A stretch of 64,000 nucleotides of DNA from Clostridium aciditolerans (GCF_016316925.1 NZ_JAEEGB010000041.1:1-64000); one strand, 5' to 3'. Shown: positions 45,276 through 54,777, counted from the first letter of the stretch. Numbers and translations are program-made. Notes: generated from the letters alone by a model not told the origin.

Positions 45276-46539
45276 AGGAATTAGTATAAAAAAGATTAAA
45301 AAAAAGAAAGTAATATCAATTTTAGTTTTGATTTTAGTAGTTGTCTTTGCATTCCAGGGTATCCGTTCTTTAAAGAAAAATAAAGGAATAGAAGCAAAAG
45401 AAGAAATAAGAAATGTTAAGACACAAAAAATAAAGCTCGGCAGTATATCAGCAGAAGTAGAATTCCCAGGTAATTTAAAAGCTAAAACTCAAGTAGCTGT
45501 TTTCCCTAAAACTGGAGGAAGAGTTGCTAGTGTTAATGTTAACGTAGGAGACAAAGTTACTGCAGGGCAATTATTATATACACTAGATACAGCAGAGTTA
45601 GAGGCAAATCTTCAGGCACAACAGGCAGGGCTTCAAGCAGCAAGTGCTAACTTAGAAAAAACGAGTGATTCAGGATTGGCGCAGCAGGTGTCTCAAGCAG
45701 AACAATCCCTTCAAAAAGCACAAGTGAGATTTAATGATGTTAAGGACAATTATGATAAAATGCAAAAATTATACGCAGCAGGAGCTATAGCAAAAAAGGA
45801 ATTAGATGATGCAAAAACTCAATATGACAATGCATCTATAGATTTGAATGCAGATCAAACTAACTTAAATTTATTACTAGATAAAATTGGACCTCAAAAT
45901 ACAAAAGCTGCAGCTGCCCAAGTAGCACAGTCACAGGCAGGTGTAAATTCTGTGCAAATTCAAATAAATAATGCTAAAATTACATCACCTATTTCAGGAA
46001 TAGTAGCAGCAAAAGATGTTGAAGTAGGCCAAATGGCAGGGGGTCAATCCGGTTCTGTTACAGTTATAGATTCAACTAGTGTAACTGCAGAGATTACTGT
46101 TCCAGATAAAATGCTAGGCAGACTTCAAGTAGGACAATCGATACCAGTAGTTGTAAGTGCACTAGAAAATAAAGAAATGCCAGGTGTTATAGAGACAATA
46201 AGTCCAGAGGCTAACTCTAAAGACAACTCCTATATTGTTAAGATTAAAGTTGATAACGCTAATGGAGAGATAAAGTCTGGTATGTTTGCCAAAGTATCTT
46301 TACAAGCTGAAAGCAAGGATAATGTTTTAATTGTTCCTAATCAAGCTATTAAAATAGAGAATGGCGTAAATTATATTTATACAGTGGAAAATGGCAAGAT
46401 TAAAAAGGTGTCTGTAAACACTGGAATTTCAAATAATAAATTCACAGAAGTATCAGGTAATATAAAAGAAAATAATGATATAATTACTGAAGGACAAAGC
46501 ATTTTAGCTGATGGTGAAAAGGTGAATATAGTAAAATAA
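45265..46539 (+). CDS. RND efflux adaptor (membrane fusion protein, HlyD family)
   Basis: This is a 424-residue adaptor with an N-terminal membrane anchor (about 13-32). A split biotinyl-lipoyl domain (GGRVASVNVNVGDKVTAGQ near 85, and ISGIVAAKDVEVGQMAGG near 240) encloses an alpha-helical hairpin rich in A, Q and L (about 105-215). Beta-barrel and membrane-proximal domains follow. It joins the RND pump at 42186 and overlaps its end. GGAGGCAGGAG precedes the ATG. A terminator closes the operon. Confidence 0.93.
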   Translation: MNFKGISIKKIKKKKVISILVLILVVVFAFQGIRSLKKNKGIEAKEEIRNVKTQKIKLGSISAEVEFPGNLKAKTQVAVFPKTGGRVASVNVNVGDKVTAGQLLYTLDTAELEANLQAQQAGLQAASANLEKTSDSGLAQQVSQAEQSLQKAQVRFNDVKDNYDKMQKLYAAGAIAKKELDDAKTQYDNASIDLNADQTNLNLLLDKIGPQNTKAAAAQVAQSQAGVNSVQIQINNAKITSPISGIVAAKDVEVGQMAGGQSGSVTVIDSTSVTAEITVPDKMLGRLQVGQSIPVVVSALENKEMPGVIETISPEANSKDNSYIVKIKVDNANGEIKSGMFAKVSLQAESKDNVLIVPNQAIKIENGVNYIYTVENGKIKKVSVNTGISNNKFTEVSGNIKENNDIITEGQSILADGEKVNIVK

Positions 46540-46546
46540 ACATAAA

Positions 46547-46587
46547 AGAAAACTTCAATTGCTTTCAATTGAAGTTTTCTTTTTAAT
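46547..46587 (+). terminator. Terminator of the RND operon
   Basis: A perfect 15-bp stem AGAAAACTTCAATTG/CAATTGAAGTTTTCT with a four-base loop is followed by TTTTAATTT. Confidence 0.92.
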
Positions 46588-46846
46588 TTAATTAGGGCTG
46601 ATATTTTTGTTAGTAGCGACATCGAATAGTTTTTTGCTTCAGAGGGCTTTTTAACGGATAAAGATGCTGACAAAACCTGCATAAACCCTTAAAAAGATTA
46701 ATTTTACAACTAAATATAAGTTATGAAAAGTGACATTTGGTACTTAAATATGTATAATTTGTATCATATTGGTTTAAAATTTTTGCTTATATGTTATTAT
46801 AAATTAAATGGGTATAAACTAAAATATTGTAAATGGAGGGATACGT
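46588..46846. other. Intergenic region before the erythromycin-esterase-like gene
   Basis: No gene is seen. It presumably holds the promoter of the downstream gene, and AT-rich TATTATAAAT-like sequence lies near 46795. Confidence 0.35.
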
Positions 46847-48271
46847 GTGAAAACTTTAAAAAGTTACTTAAGAATTTTATTTTCTATATTATTTTTAAGT
46901 CTTATTTTATTTAATTGGGGATGCATAAGTGGAAAAGCAGAAGAAGCACAAAGTGTTGATTTGCAAAATAAGATAATACCATTAAAAACTACAAAAGCTG
47001 GGAATGGATTTGAGGACTTAGATAAACTTCAAGAAATACTAAAAGATAAAAAAATTGTGGCAATGGGAGAAGCCACTCATGGTACTAAAGAATTTTTTGA
47101 AATGAAGCACCGCATGTTTGAGTTTTTAGTTGAAAAAATGGGATATAGACTTTTTGCCATAGAAGCTGAATTTGGTGGAGCTCAAGATGTTAATGATTAT
47201 ATACTTTATGGAAAGGGAAATGCAGAGGATGCCATTAAGTCTATGAAATTTTGGACATGGTCAACAGAAGAAGTAGTTGACATGGTAGAGTGGATGAGAA
47301 ATTATAATGAAAATCCTGAACATAAAACAAAAATTAAATTTTATGGGTTTGATATGCAGTCTGGCGATAAAAATAGTGCTAGAGTTTTAGAGTATATAAA
47401 AAAAGTTGATAATAATAAATTGTCAGAGTTTAAAGGGAAATTATCAGATGTGAACGATAAACTGTATTCATTAGATAAAGAAAAATTAGAGAATATTAAA
47501 AAAGGTACTGAACAATTAAAAAATATCTTTGAAGAGAAAAAACAAGATTATGTTAACAAGAGTTCTATTAGTGAATATGAAAAAGTACTTCAGGATTTAA
47601 ATGTTATTAATCAATGCGTAGAATATGTAATAATAACAAAAACTGAAGGCTGGGGAAAAGCAAGTAATACAAGAGACCATTGCATGGCACAAAATGCTAA
47701 ATGGATTTTAGATTATGAAAAACAATTTGGTAATGATAAAATTATGCTTTGGGCACATAATGGACATATAACTAAAAAAATTAGTAACTATAAATCAATG
47801 GGACAGAATCTTAAAGAGATGTTTAATGATGAGTATTACGCAATAGGATTTGATTTTTATCAAGGCAGTTTTAGGGCTATTCCATGTGATAGTAGAGGTC
47901 AAACAATAGGCTCAGGTTTAGCAAAATTTAATATATCCAGCTCAGATTCGAATTCTTTTGCATATAGTTTTGAAAAGACAGGTGTCCCTTTAAGTTTTAT
48001 AGATTTTAAATCAGCTTCGAAGGATACCAATATTTCAGCATGGTTATCACAAAAACAATTGATTCATAGCATTGGAGCTATTTATAATGGAAGACCTAAC
48101 CAATGGATGCTGCCAGAGGTACCTATGGAATCCTATGATGGTTTAATATTTGTTAAGAAAACCACAGCAGCTATAGGAATTAAAGGCTATGAGACAAAAA
48201 TAGAGGATGGAGATGCTGAAACATCTATATACAAAGGAATATTTAGAACAATAAAAAGTTTAACACAATAA
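46847..48271 (+). CDS. Erythromycin esterase family protein, secreted
   Basis: This 474-residue protein begins with a signal sequence and a possible lipobox-like cysteine near residue 26 (FNWGCISG). The Ere domain follows, with GEATHGTKEFFEMKHRMF (about 75-92), FAIEAEFGG and a later WAHNGHI block. The histidine and glutamate residues are those used for hydrolysis. Characterised Ere enzymes open macrolide lactones in the cytoplasm. This exported form may act on another ester or lactone. The start is GTG with GGAGGG upstream. It lies downstream of the RND cluster but behind its terminator. Confidence 0.86.
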   Translation: MKTLKSYLRILFSILFLSLILFNWGCISGKAEEAQSVDLQNKIIPLKTTKAGNGFEDLDKLQEILKDKKIVAMGEATHGTKEFFEMKHRMFEFLVEKMGYRLFAIEAEFGGAQDVNDYILYGKGNAEDAIKSMKFWTWSTEEVVDMVEWMRNYNENPEHKTKIKFYGFDMQSGDKNSARVLEYIKKVDNNKLSEFKGKLSDVNDKLYSLDKEKLENIKKGTEQLKNIFEEKKQDYVNKSSISEYEKVLQDLNVINQCVEYVIITKTEGWGKASNTRDHCMAQNAKWILDYEKQFGNDKIMLWAHNGHITKKISNYKSMGQNLKEMFNDEYYAIGFDFYQGSFRAIPCDSRGQTIGSGLAKFNISSSDSNSFAYSFEKTGVPLSFIDFKSASKDTNISAWLSQKQLIHSIGAIYNGRPNQWMLPEVPMESYDGLIFVKKTTAAIGIKGYETKIEDGDAETSIYKGIFRTIKSLTQ

Positions 48272-48278
48272 TTAATTC

Positions 48279-48325
48279 ACCCCCAGGGATAATGGATTTT
48301 TAATTTTACTTCTGGGGGTTGTTAT
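48279..48325. terminator. Probable terminator
   Basis: The stem ACCCCCAG (48279-48286) / CTGGGGGT (48312-48319) has a T-rich loop and is followed by TGTTAT. The T-tract is weak. Confidence 0.55.
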
Positions 48326-48445
48326 AGATTTCTTAACTATAAAGTTGACTTATTCCTTCATTAGAAGCCTTGTATATCAATGTATTTAATTAAGAATAAG
48401 CCAGCTTTTAAGCACATTTATCTATATAGGTACCCAACCGTATGC

Positions 48446-49729
48446 CTATAATACTGTTACTCTTTTTAATGAATAGTTTTCAAATTCTTTATCTTTAACA
48501 ATCCTTTCGAGAATTTCTACTAAATTATAAACCTCTTCGTAAGAAGTATATAATGCAATAGGAGCTAGACGAATAACATTTGGTTCACGATAGTCGGGAA
48601 TTACATTGTTATCACGTAGTGCTAGGCTTATTCTATATGCTTCATCATGCTCTAAACAAACATGACCTCCGCGGCGATGATCTTCACGAGGATTGCCAAT
48701 TGAATATCCATATTTAGATAATTTATTATCGATTAAATACATTAAGTATGCAGTAATATGCAGCGATTTAGTACGTATGCTTTCCATCCCAACTTCATTA
48801 AAGATATTTAGAACTCCATCTAAAGGTGCCATTGAAAACATATTGTGAGTTCCGAGTAGCCATCCATTTGCATCTTTATCTTGATCAAAATCATGACTCA
48901 TTAGGAATTGACTTTCATCTTTACTTCCAAACCAACCTCTAAGTCCAGTGCTTTTATTAAAGTGCTTTCTATTTATATACATACCAGCAGTTGCGCCAGG
49001 TCCAGCATTTAGATATTTATATGAGCACCAAACTGCAAAATCAGGATCAATTTTCTTAAAGTCATGAGGAACGGATCCTATTGAGTGGCATAAATCCCAT
49101 CCAACAACAATTCCATGCTTATGAGCTTCGCTAGTAATTAGTTCCATATCTAAAAGCTGAGCACTACGATATAGAACTGATGGCAATAGTATTAATACAA
49201 CATCATCAGCCATTTTTGACATAATATCTTCTTCACAAATAGTGCGTCCATCTCTGCTTTTGATTTCAATTAACGCATCTTCAATCTTGTAACCCTTAAG
49301 ATTAAGCATGCTCTTAACAGCATAAATATCTGTAGGGAAATTTAATTCATCAACAATAATTTTGTATCTTTCTTTTGTTGGTTTATAGAAAGTGGCCAAT
49401 CCTTGATGAATATTTGAAGTAGTACTTCCCATTACAATGATTTCATTTGCATCTGCATTTATTAAATTTTTTAATTTCTCTGCAAGATTTTTTGAAAAAT
49501 TAAAGTAGCGTCCATCTTCAACACCCCATATTTTGATTCCTTCTGTACGCCAAACATTGAAGATATTCAATAAAGACTCCTCAGCGTCCTTGGAGCTTAA
49601 TCCTAGAGAATTTCCATCCATGTAGATTTCACCTTCATTTAGATAAAAACGATCTCTAGTATTATGGAGCTTATCTAGCTTGTCTAATTCCTTGGCAAAT
49701 TCTAATCCATCCTTAAATTCATACTTCAT
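48446..49729 (-). CDS. kynU: Kynureninase
   Basis: This 427-residue PLP enzyme hydrolyses kynurenine to anthranilate and alanine. Family blocks are MDGNSLGL (37-44), the phosphate-binding GSTTSNIHQ (101-109), D212 in GWDLCHSIG and the PLP lysine K238 in WCSYKYLNAGPG. The C-terminal RRGGHV and PNVIRLAP blocks are present. No dioxygenase or kynurenine formamidase is nearby, so it probably acts on imported kynurenine. An Lrp-type regulator gene lies upstream on the same strand. GGGGGA precedes the ATG. Confidence 0.94.
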   Translation of the reverse strand: MKYEFKDGLEFAKELDKLDKLHNTRDRFYLNEGEIYMDGNSLGLSSKDAEESLLNIFNVWRTEGIKIWGVEDGRYFNFSKNLAEKLKNLINADANEIIVMGSTTSNIHQGLATFYKPTKERYKIIVDELNFPTDIYAVKSMLNLKGYKIEDALIEIKSRDGRTICEEDIMSKMADDVVLILLPSVLYRSAQLLDMELITSEAHKHGIVVGWDLCHSIGSVPHDFKKIDPDFAVWCSYKYLNAGPGATAGMYINRKHFNKSTGLRGWFGSKDESQFLMSHDFDQDKDANGWLLGTHNMFSMAPLDGVLNIFNEVGMESIRTKSLHITAYLMYLIDNKLSKYGYSIGNPREDHRRGGHVCLEHDEAYRISLALRDNNVIPDYREPNVIRLAPIALYTSYEEVYNLVEILERIVKDKEFENYSLKRVTVL

Positions 49730-49892
49730 AACATATTCCCCCTTAAAATTTTAACTTCATAGAGAAATAATAATATAAATATGCTAATTTAAACATAAAT
49801 ATTCGAAGAATATTACAGTGTATCTCCTTCAAAAAGAAGATGATATTTATAGATAATTTACAACATGAAGGAATAGATAAGAATACTAGACC

Positions 49893-50243
49893 GAAAGCTA
49901 GCTTATACCCCGGGATATGTTTCCAAACTTCAGTACGTTAAAAACTTTTAGTCAGTCTAGAGCTTATGTTTTAAGCAGAGAACCAAAATCTAAGATTTTG
50001 CGTGAATCGCTTACTCCTCTGACATAAGGAAGAGGAGTTTCATATAACATAAGTCGCTACGCTCAGTCGGACCAACTTATCAATTAACATTGATAAGTCG
50101 CTCGTGAAAAGCCATTTAGGCTTTTCACCAACTCGAAGGTGCTAAGGTTAAGGTTGTCTTAAAACCTTTCACTAAGACTGACGCAAAATTTTTAAATCTA
50201 CTTTCAGCTTTGGAAACATATCCCTTTGTATAAGTCGACTTTC
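49893..50243. repeat. MITE-like palindromic repeat, copy 2 (351 bp)
   Basis: It shares the ends and arms of the element at 25326-25553: ATGTTTCCAA near the left end, TTAAAAACTTTTAGTCAGTC, AAGGTTGTCTTAAAAC, CACTAAGACTGAC, CAAAATTTTTAAATCTAC and TTTGGAAACATA near the right. It is about 120 bp longer because of a different core (about 50003-50150) that itself holds small hairpins such as AAGAGGAG/CTCCTCTG-type and GAAAAGCC/GGCTTTTC. It sits between the Lrp-type regulator and kynU and encodes nothing. Confidence 0.75.
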
Positions 50244-50348
50244 TAGTTAGTTTCATTATAGAATTTGAGTAGAAGTAAGCTTATGATTTTAGAGCAAATC
50301 AAATATAAAGTAAAAAATTTTAGCAATGGACATATTTTTAAATTAAGC

Positions 50349-50783
50349 TTAAAGTGGCTTTATTGGTCTATGAGCTAGAGGTGAATGTAGAACTATTGAT
50401 GTAACTACATGACTATATTTCATTAATTCAGATAATAATTGATTCATCATTTCTATATTTGGCATGGATGCACGCACAATATAATTAGTATTGCCAGTTA
50501 CACAATGAATTTCAGTTATGTATTCATTTGACAGAAGAATATTAACTAGTTTATCAAAAGAAATCTTTATATTACTAATCTCCATAAAAAAGCTGACCTC
50601 ATGACCAACTTTATGAGCAGGAACATAGGTAGTGAATTTTTCCAACACACCTTTTTCAATTAATTTTTCAATTCTTTCACTAACGCTTGGTCTAGAAAGA
50701 TTAATTATTTTTGCAATGTCAGTAATTGAAATACGGGAGTTCTCTTGTAATAATTCAATAATTTTTTTATCTATTTCATCCAT
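50349..50783 (-). CDS. Lrp/AsnC family transcriptional regulator
   Basis: This 144-residue regulator has an N-terminal helix-turn-helix (ITDIAKIINLSRPSVSERIEKL, about 20-41) and a C-terminal RAM domain that binds amino acids (TEIHCVTGNTNYIVRA, about 94-109). It is upstream of kynU on the same strand, separated by a repeat element. It may respond to kynurenine, tryptophan or alanine, which is inferred only from position. Confidence 0.9.
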   Translation of the reverse strand: MDEIDKKIIELLQENSRISITDIAKIINLSRPSVSERIEKLIEKGVLEKFTTYVPAHKVGHEVSFFMEISNIKISFDKLVNILLSNEYITEIHCVTGNTNYIVRASMPNIEMMNQLLSELMKYSHVVTSIVLHSPLAHRPIKPL

Positions 50784-51262
50784 AATAAAACTACCCCTTA
50801 TAGTTTATTATTATTTTAATTTAAGGCTATGTTTTAGAATAGTGATAATAATGTAACAACTTTTAATGAAAGTCATTTTTAGGTTTCCATTAATTTATAC
50901 ATTGCTTTGTCATAGCCTACAAGTGTGTACTAAATTATAGATTATTCATATGCCAATTATAACATTATATTCTATATATGTATATTATTGAGAAAATGTA
51001 GAATATTTTTCTCTAAAATTAGATATTTCCGAATATGGTAGACTCCTTCTTTATTGGTTATAATCAAACCCTCCACACAGGAAGCAATTGCAGCCAGCCC
51101 TTACAAAGGGACCTCATAAAATTTTACAGGAACGTATAAGAAGAAAATGGAGAAAAGCCTAGTATTTAAGGCTTTTCTCCATAATTTTATAAAATCTTAT
51201 ATGGCTTTGTAAGAGCAAAAGGCTGTGATAACTAATTATAAAATAAAAAGGACTTACTATAA
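50784..51262. other. 479-base intergenic region
   Basis: No gene is seen. The left end holds the promoter of the Lrp-type gene. The right part holds a terminator for the minus-strand ABC genes (51140-51182). A stretch with AAAGGGACC and GGAAGCAATTGCAGCC (51070-51115) is slightly GC-rich but I recognise no motif in it. Confidence 0.4.
51140..51182 (-). terminator. Terminator of the FtsX/ATPase operon
   Basis: A perfect 13-bp stem ATGGAGAAAAGCC/GGCTTTTCTCCAT is followed on the minus strand by TTTTCTTCTTAT. Confidence 0.78.
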
Positions 51263-51928
51263 CTATATTTTCCTATAGAGCACACCTTGGCTTAAATCAA
51301 ATCTTAAGTGTGCTTTTTCGGCCCAATGAGTATTATGAGTTACTAGTACGACGCTTTTACCATTATCTACAGCTTCAGATAGAAGACTTAGCACTTCCTT
51401 TGCCCAATGTTCGTCTAAATCGTTAGTAGGTTCATCCGCTAGTATTAATAGAGGATCTTTTATAAGGGCGCAGGCCACCATCGCACGTCTGCGCTGCCCG
51501 CCACTTATTTCACTAGGTAGATAATTTCTTCGCTCCCAAAGACCTAGACGAGTTAAGTAATATTTTATTTGCGTATAATCTTTTTTCTTGCAACTCATAG
51601 ATTGTACAAAAAGTAAGTTTTCTTCAATAGTTAGAGCTTGTATCAGGTTGCTATCTTGAAATATAAAACCTATTTTATCTCCTCGTATATCTGTAAGTTC
51701 CTTGTCAGTCATAGTATTTATGTTCTTACCATCTATGTAAATATCACCAGAAGTGGCATCTAAAAGTCCACCAATTATATACAGTAGGGTGCTTTTACCT
51801 ATTCCTGAAGGTCCTTCGATGCATATAAAATCTCCAGAATTTATAATTAGGGAAACTTGCTCTATAGGTGTAACCTCTTCACCAGATTCATATGATTTTT
51901 TAACATTCACTAAACGACAAATTTCCAT
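51263..51928 (-). CDS. ABC transporter ATP-binding protein (LolD/MacB class)
   Basis: This 221-residue ATPase has Walker A GPSGIGKST (about 40-48), Q-loop FIFQDSNLIQAL, signature EISGGQRRR, Walker B LILADEPTNDLDE and H-loop VVLVTHNTH. The start ATG at 51928 shares its A with the stop of the permease gene (TAATG) and has AAAGGAG upstream. A longer in-frame extension to 52180 is serine- and arginine-rich junk inside the permease gene and is rejected. Confidence 0.92.
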   Translation of the reverse strand: MEICRLVNVKKSYESGEEVTPIEQVSLIINSGDFICIEGPSGIGKSTLLYIIGGLLDATSGDIYIDGKNINTMTDKELTDIRGDKIGFIFQDSNLIQALTIEENLLFVQSMSCKKKDYTQIKYYLTRLGLWERRNYLPSEISGGQRRRAMVACALIKDPLLILADEPTNDLDEHWAKEVLSLLSEAVDNGKSVVLVTHNTHWAEKAHLRFDLSQGVLYRKI

Positions 51929-53133
51929 TATCCTATATCTCCTTTCGAAATAGCTTCCTGAGGTACTAAACTGGAGCTCTTCCATGCAGGATAAATAGCT
52001 GCTGCAAGTCCCAATAAAAGAGAAGCTGCTAGACCTATGATGATATTTACTACTGCTGTGGATAATGACCACTGACCTTGAGGAAGTAAAACTGCTCCTT
52101 CTAGTATGGATAGAGTTGGTTTTACCAATATAACTCCTAAGATACTTCCTATAAGTCCCCCTAATCCAGCAATAATCCAAGCTTCAGAAATTACTAATTT
52201 AAATATTCCACTCTTTTGGATGCCCATAGCTCTTAGGAAACCTATTTCCTTTTTTCTCTCTTTTGCAAGTGAGTTGAATCTGCCAATGAGAGCTAAGGAG
52301 GAAATTAATAGTAAAGCTAGCCATAGAAATAATATTATTTTAGAGACAGAGGATAATTGCTTTTTTATGCTAGTTATAGAACCGGTTGTAGATGTAGCTT
52401 TAACCCCTAAATCAGCATTGTTTATTTTATCTACAATCTTATCTATATTCGCTCCTTTAGAAGTTTTTATTAATATAGATGAAACCAAATTTTCTGGTGT
52501 ACTTCCATTCCATAATTCTGCAGAGAATTTTTCCTTAGCTAATGATCTAGCTTTATCTATGTTCATAAATATAGTATAATCCATGCCGCTTCCGGTATTA
52601 TATAGAGTTCCTACTATTTTAAAAGGATGACCTAAAATTGAAACTTTATCACCTATTATTGCTTCTACATTTCTACCTATAATAACTTCATCATTTGCTA
52701 GTGACTTGACACTATATTCTTCAAACCAAGGTTTTAATATGAAATCAGAATTTTGATCCATTCCTACGAGACGTAATGTATCACCATAACTGCAACATCC
52801 AATCCCAGGCATTGTAGCTGTAAAAAACTGTGGTGTAGTTTTTTCTATACCATTTATACTTTTAAGCTTAGACTCTATATCTTTTGACATATATATATTC
52901 TGTGGTGTACCTGTGAAAAGTGTTTTTAATGAGTCTGAATTCGCTTTGTTTGGAAGAACTATTATATCAGCACCTAATCTTTCAGTACTAAGAGTTAATC
53001 CATTTTGTACTATTGAAAAAATAGAAAAAACTAATACGAATATAAGAATAGTTAGTGCTGTAATAATTCCTGTAAGTAAAGACTGACTTTTTCTTCTTAC
53101 TACATTAAGATAAGCTAATTTTACAATATTCAT
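51928..53133 (-). CDS. FtsX-family ABC transporter permease
   Basis: This is a 401-residue permease of the MacB/LolE type. It has one N-terminal helix (about 17-40), an extracytoplasmic domain (about 45-270) that contains a CC pair in PGIGCCSYGD (about 110-119), and three C-terminal helices. It works with the overlapping ATPase at 51263-51928. A DUF4418 membrane protein is encoded divergently 210 bases away. In other Firmicutes and Actinobacteria these three families often cluster, which suggests a shared but uncharacterised export or redox/metal function. Confidence 0.88.
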   Translation of the reverse strand: MNIVKLAYLNVVRRKSQSLLTGIITALTILIFVLVFSIFSIVQNGLTLSTERLGADIIVLPNKANSDSLKTLFTGTPQNIYMSKDIESKLKSINGIEKTTPQFFTATMPGIGCCSYGDTLRLVGMDQNSDFILKPWFEEYSVKSLANDEVIIGRNVEAIIGDKVSILGHPFKIVGTLYNTGSGMDYTIFMNIDKARSLAKEKFSAELWNGSTPENLVSSILIKTSKGANIDKIVDKINNADLGVKATSTTGSITSIKKQLSSVSKIILFLWLALLLISSLALIGRFNSLAKERKKEIGFLRAMGIQKSGIFKLVISEAWIIAGLGGLIGSILGVILVKPTLSILEGAVLLPQGQWSLSTAVVNIIIGLAASLLLGLAAAIYPAWKSSSLVPQEAISKGDIG

Positions 53134-53343
53134 TTAAATTAAATTGCTCCCTTCTAAAATCATAGACAACAATAAGATTATAGCATAGAAAATAATCAGT
53201 AATAGAAAATATAGAGTTCTCTATTATAGAAAAAAATTATACAGGTGTTGATAACTATAATAAAATATTATTTGAATTTTACAGGTCTTTGATATATCAT
53301 AACTGGAGATTTTTAAATAGGTAATTAAGCAGGAGGGGATTAA

Positions 53344-53757
53344 ATGCAAATTAAATCACAGAAAATTATCAGTGGAATCTTAGTAATAATAGGACTTATT
53401 ATAATAGGTTCAATAGTTGTATGGGCACCAGTTTGTAAAGGAATATTAGAACTAAAAAGTGGAAATATGACTCATATGAAGTGCTATTATACAGGACAAG
53501 CTTCTATACTATTATCAATAGTATTAATAGTGGCTGCAATAGAATCAGTTCTTACAAAAACTAAAAAGCCTTGGACATTCATAGCTATAGGAATTATGCT
53601 TCTAGTAGTTACATATGGTTCAACAATTGGAATTGGAATATGTATGAAGGATACTATGGACTGCCATAAAACCGCTGCATGGATTCGTGGAGGCGGTGTA
53701 GTTACTACAATTTGTGGACTTATATCTCTATTTATGGGAGAAAGAAGAAAGCTATAA
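53344..53757 (+). CDS. DUF4418 family membrane protein
   Basis: This is a 137-residue protein with four predicted helices (about 8-28, 52-70, 78-97, 112-130). It has the DUF4418 signature VCKGILELKSGNMTHMKC (about 24-41), with cysteines at about 24 and 41 and further cysteines near 99 and 106 (GICMKDTMDCHKT). The cysteines would face outside and could bind metal or form disulfides. GGAGGGG precedes the ATG. It is divergent from the FtsX/ATPase pair. Confidence 0.86.
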   Translation: MQIKSQKIISGILVIIGLIIIGSIVVWAPVCKGILELKSGNMTHMKCYYTGQASILLSIVLIVAAIESVLTKTKKPWTFIAIGIMLLVVTYGSTIGIGICMKDTMDCHKTAAWIRGGGVVTTICGLISLFMGERRKL

Positions 53758-53878
53758 ATCATTTTATTAGATTAAATTAAGAGAGGGCATCTTAGTTATA
53801 TATTCTTTAAGAATATAATATATAAAAGCCTATATTGAAAGGAATATTTCATATAGAGCTTTATGTAATTTAAAACGT

Positions 53879-53920
53879 AAGTGCGAGAATTAAAAGATTC
53901 TCTCGCTTGCTTTTTTTATT
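53879..53920 (+). terminator. Terminator of the DUF4418 gene
   Basis: The stem AAGTGCGAGAAT/ATTCTCTCGCTT (one mismatch) with loop TAAAAG is followed by GC and seven T residues. Confidence 0.85.
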
Positions 53921-54090
53921 TCAAAAATACATTGTGGCAAAGAATAGGTAGGAATGGTAAGACTTAGATCAATACTTCAACAGTGTGTTTCTTTTGATAA
54001 ACTTGCCACGTTAATATCTATTTTAGCATAATATGGTATAATTAAATCAAAAATATTACAGTATTTTATTATTACTGGAGGAATATGAAC

Positions 54091-54777
54091 ATGAAAAAGA
54101 TTTTAGGAGTTCTAGTGTTAGTATTGGCATTAGTAACAGTTGGGTGTGGAAAAAGCACTGTAAAAAATACGGATAACGACACATCAAAGACTAAAATAGA
54201 GGATAAGGTAAAAGTTAAAGAAGAAGTTGACAATAGTATTAATAAAGTGAGCAGCTTAATTGATGAAAAAAAGTATGGTGAAGCTAAGGCTTTAATAGAA
54301 CATTTAAATAGTAAGGAATTAGATGAAACCCAAAAAGCTAATATTAATAAATTAAAGGGGAGAATTGACTCTGAGTTAGCTAAAACAGAAAAAGAAAAAA
54401 ATAAAGATAAAAAAGCAAGCAAGAAAAAGGAGTATAGAGTTAAACTAGATAAAATTCAACTGGAATTAAAGGCTTTAGATGAAAAAGATGCTTCAGGAAC
54501 AACATTATATATGAGACAGGCTGCAAATGAAAGATATAAAAGATGGGATGATGCTTTGAATGAAATTTATGGTGTATTAAAAGGACAACTATCAGCTAGT
54601 GATATGAAAAAACTTCAAAGCGAAGAAATAAGGTGGATATCAAATAGAGATGCTAAAGCTAAAGAAGAATCATCTTCAATGAAAGGCGGAACAATGGAAC
54701 CAGTTATATATATGAACTCCATGGCAAATACAACAAAAAATAGATGCTATGAATTGGTGGAAAAGTATATGCAGTAA
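54091..54777 (+). CDS. Lipoprotein with LprI-like (DUF1311) domain
   Basis: This 228-residue secreted lipoprotein has a lipobox LVTVGC (about 14-19). A lysine-rich coiled region (about 20-115) is followed by an LprI N-terminal-type domain (about 120-228) with QSEEIRWISNRDAKAKE, GGTMEP and TKNRCYELVEKYM. In Mycobacterium LprI inhibits lysozyme, and the clostridial function is not established. The ATG at 54091 is nine bases after GGAGG, while the one at 54085 is only three bases away and is rejected. Confidence 0.8.
   Translation: MKKILGVLVLVLALVTVGCGKSTVKNTDNDTSKTKIEDKVKVKEEVDNSINKVSSLIDEKKYGEAKALIEHLNSKELDETQKANINKLKGRIDSELAKTEKEKNKDKKASKKKEYRVKLDKIQLELKALDEKDASGTTLYMRQAANERYKRWDDALNEIYGVLKGQLSASDMKKLQSEEIRWISNRDAKAKEESSSMKGGTMEPVIYMNSMANTTKNRCYELVEKYMQ

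Noticed and set aside
51929..52180. N-terminal extension of the ATPase reading frame
   Set aside because: Serine- and arginine-rich sequence in the alternate frame of the FtsX gene. The ATPase has its own ribosome binding site and ATG at 51928.
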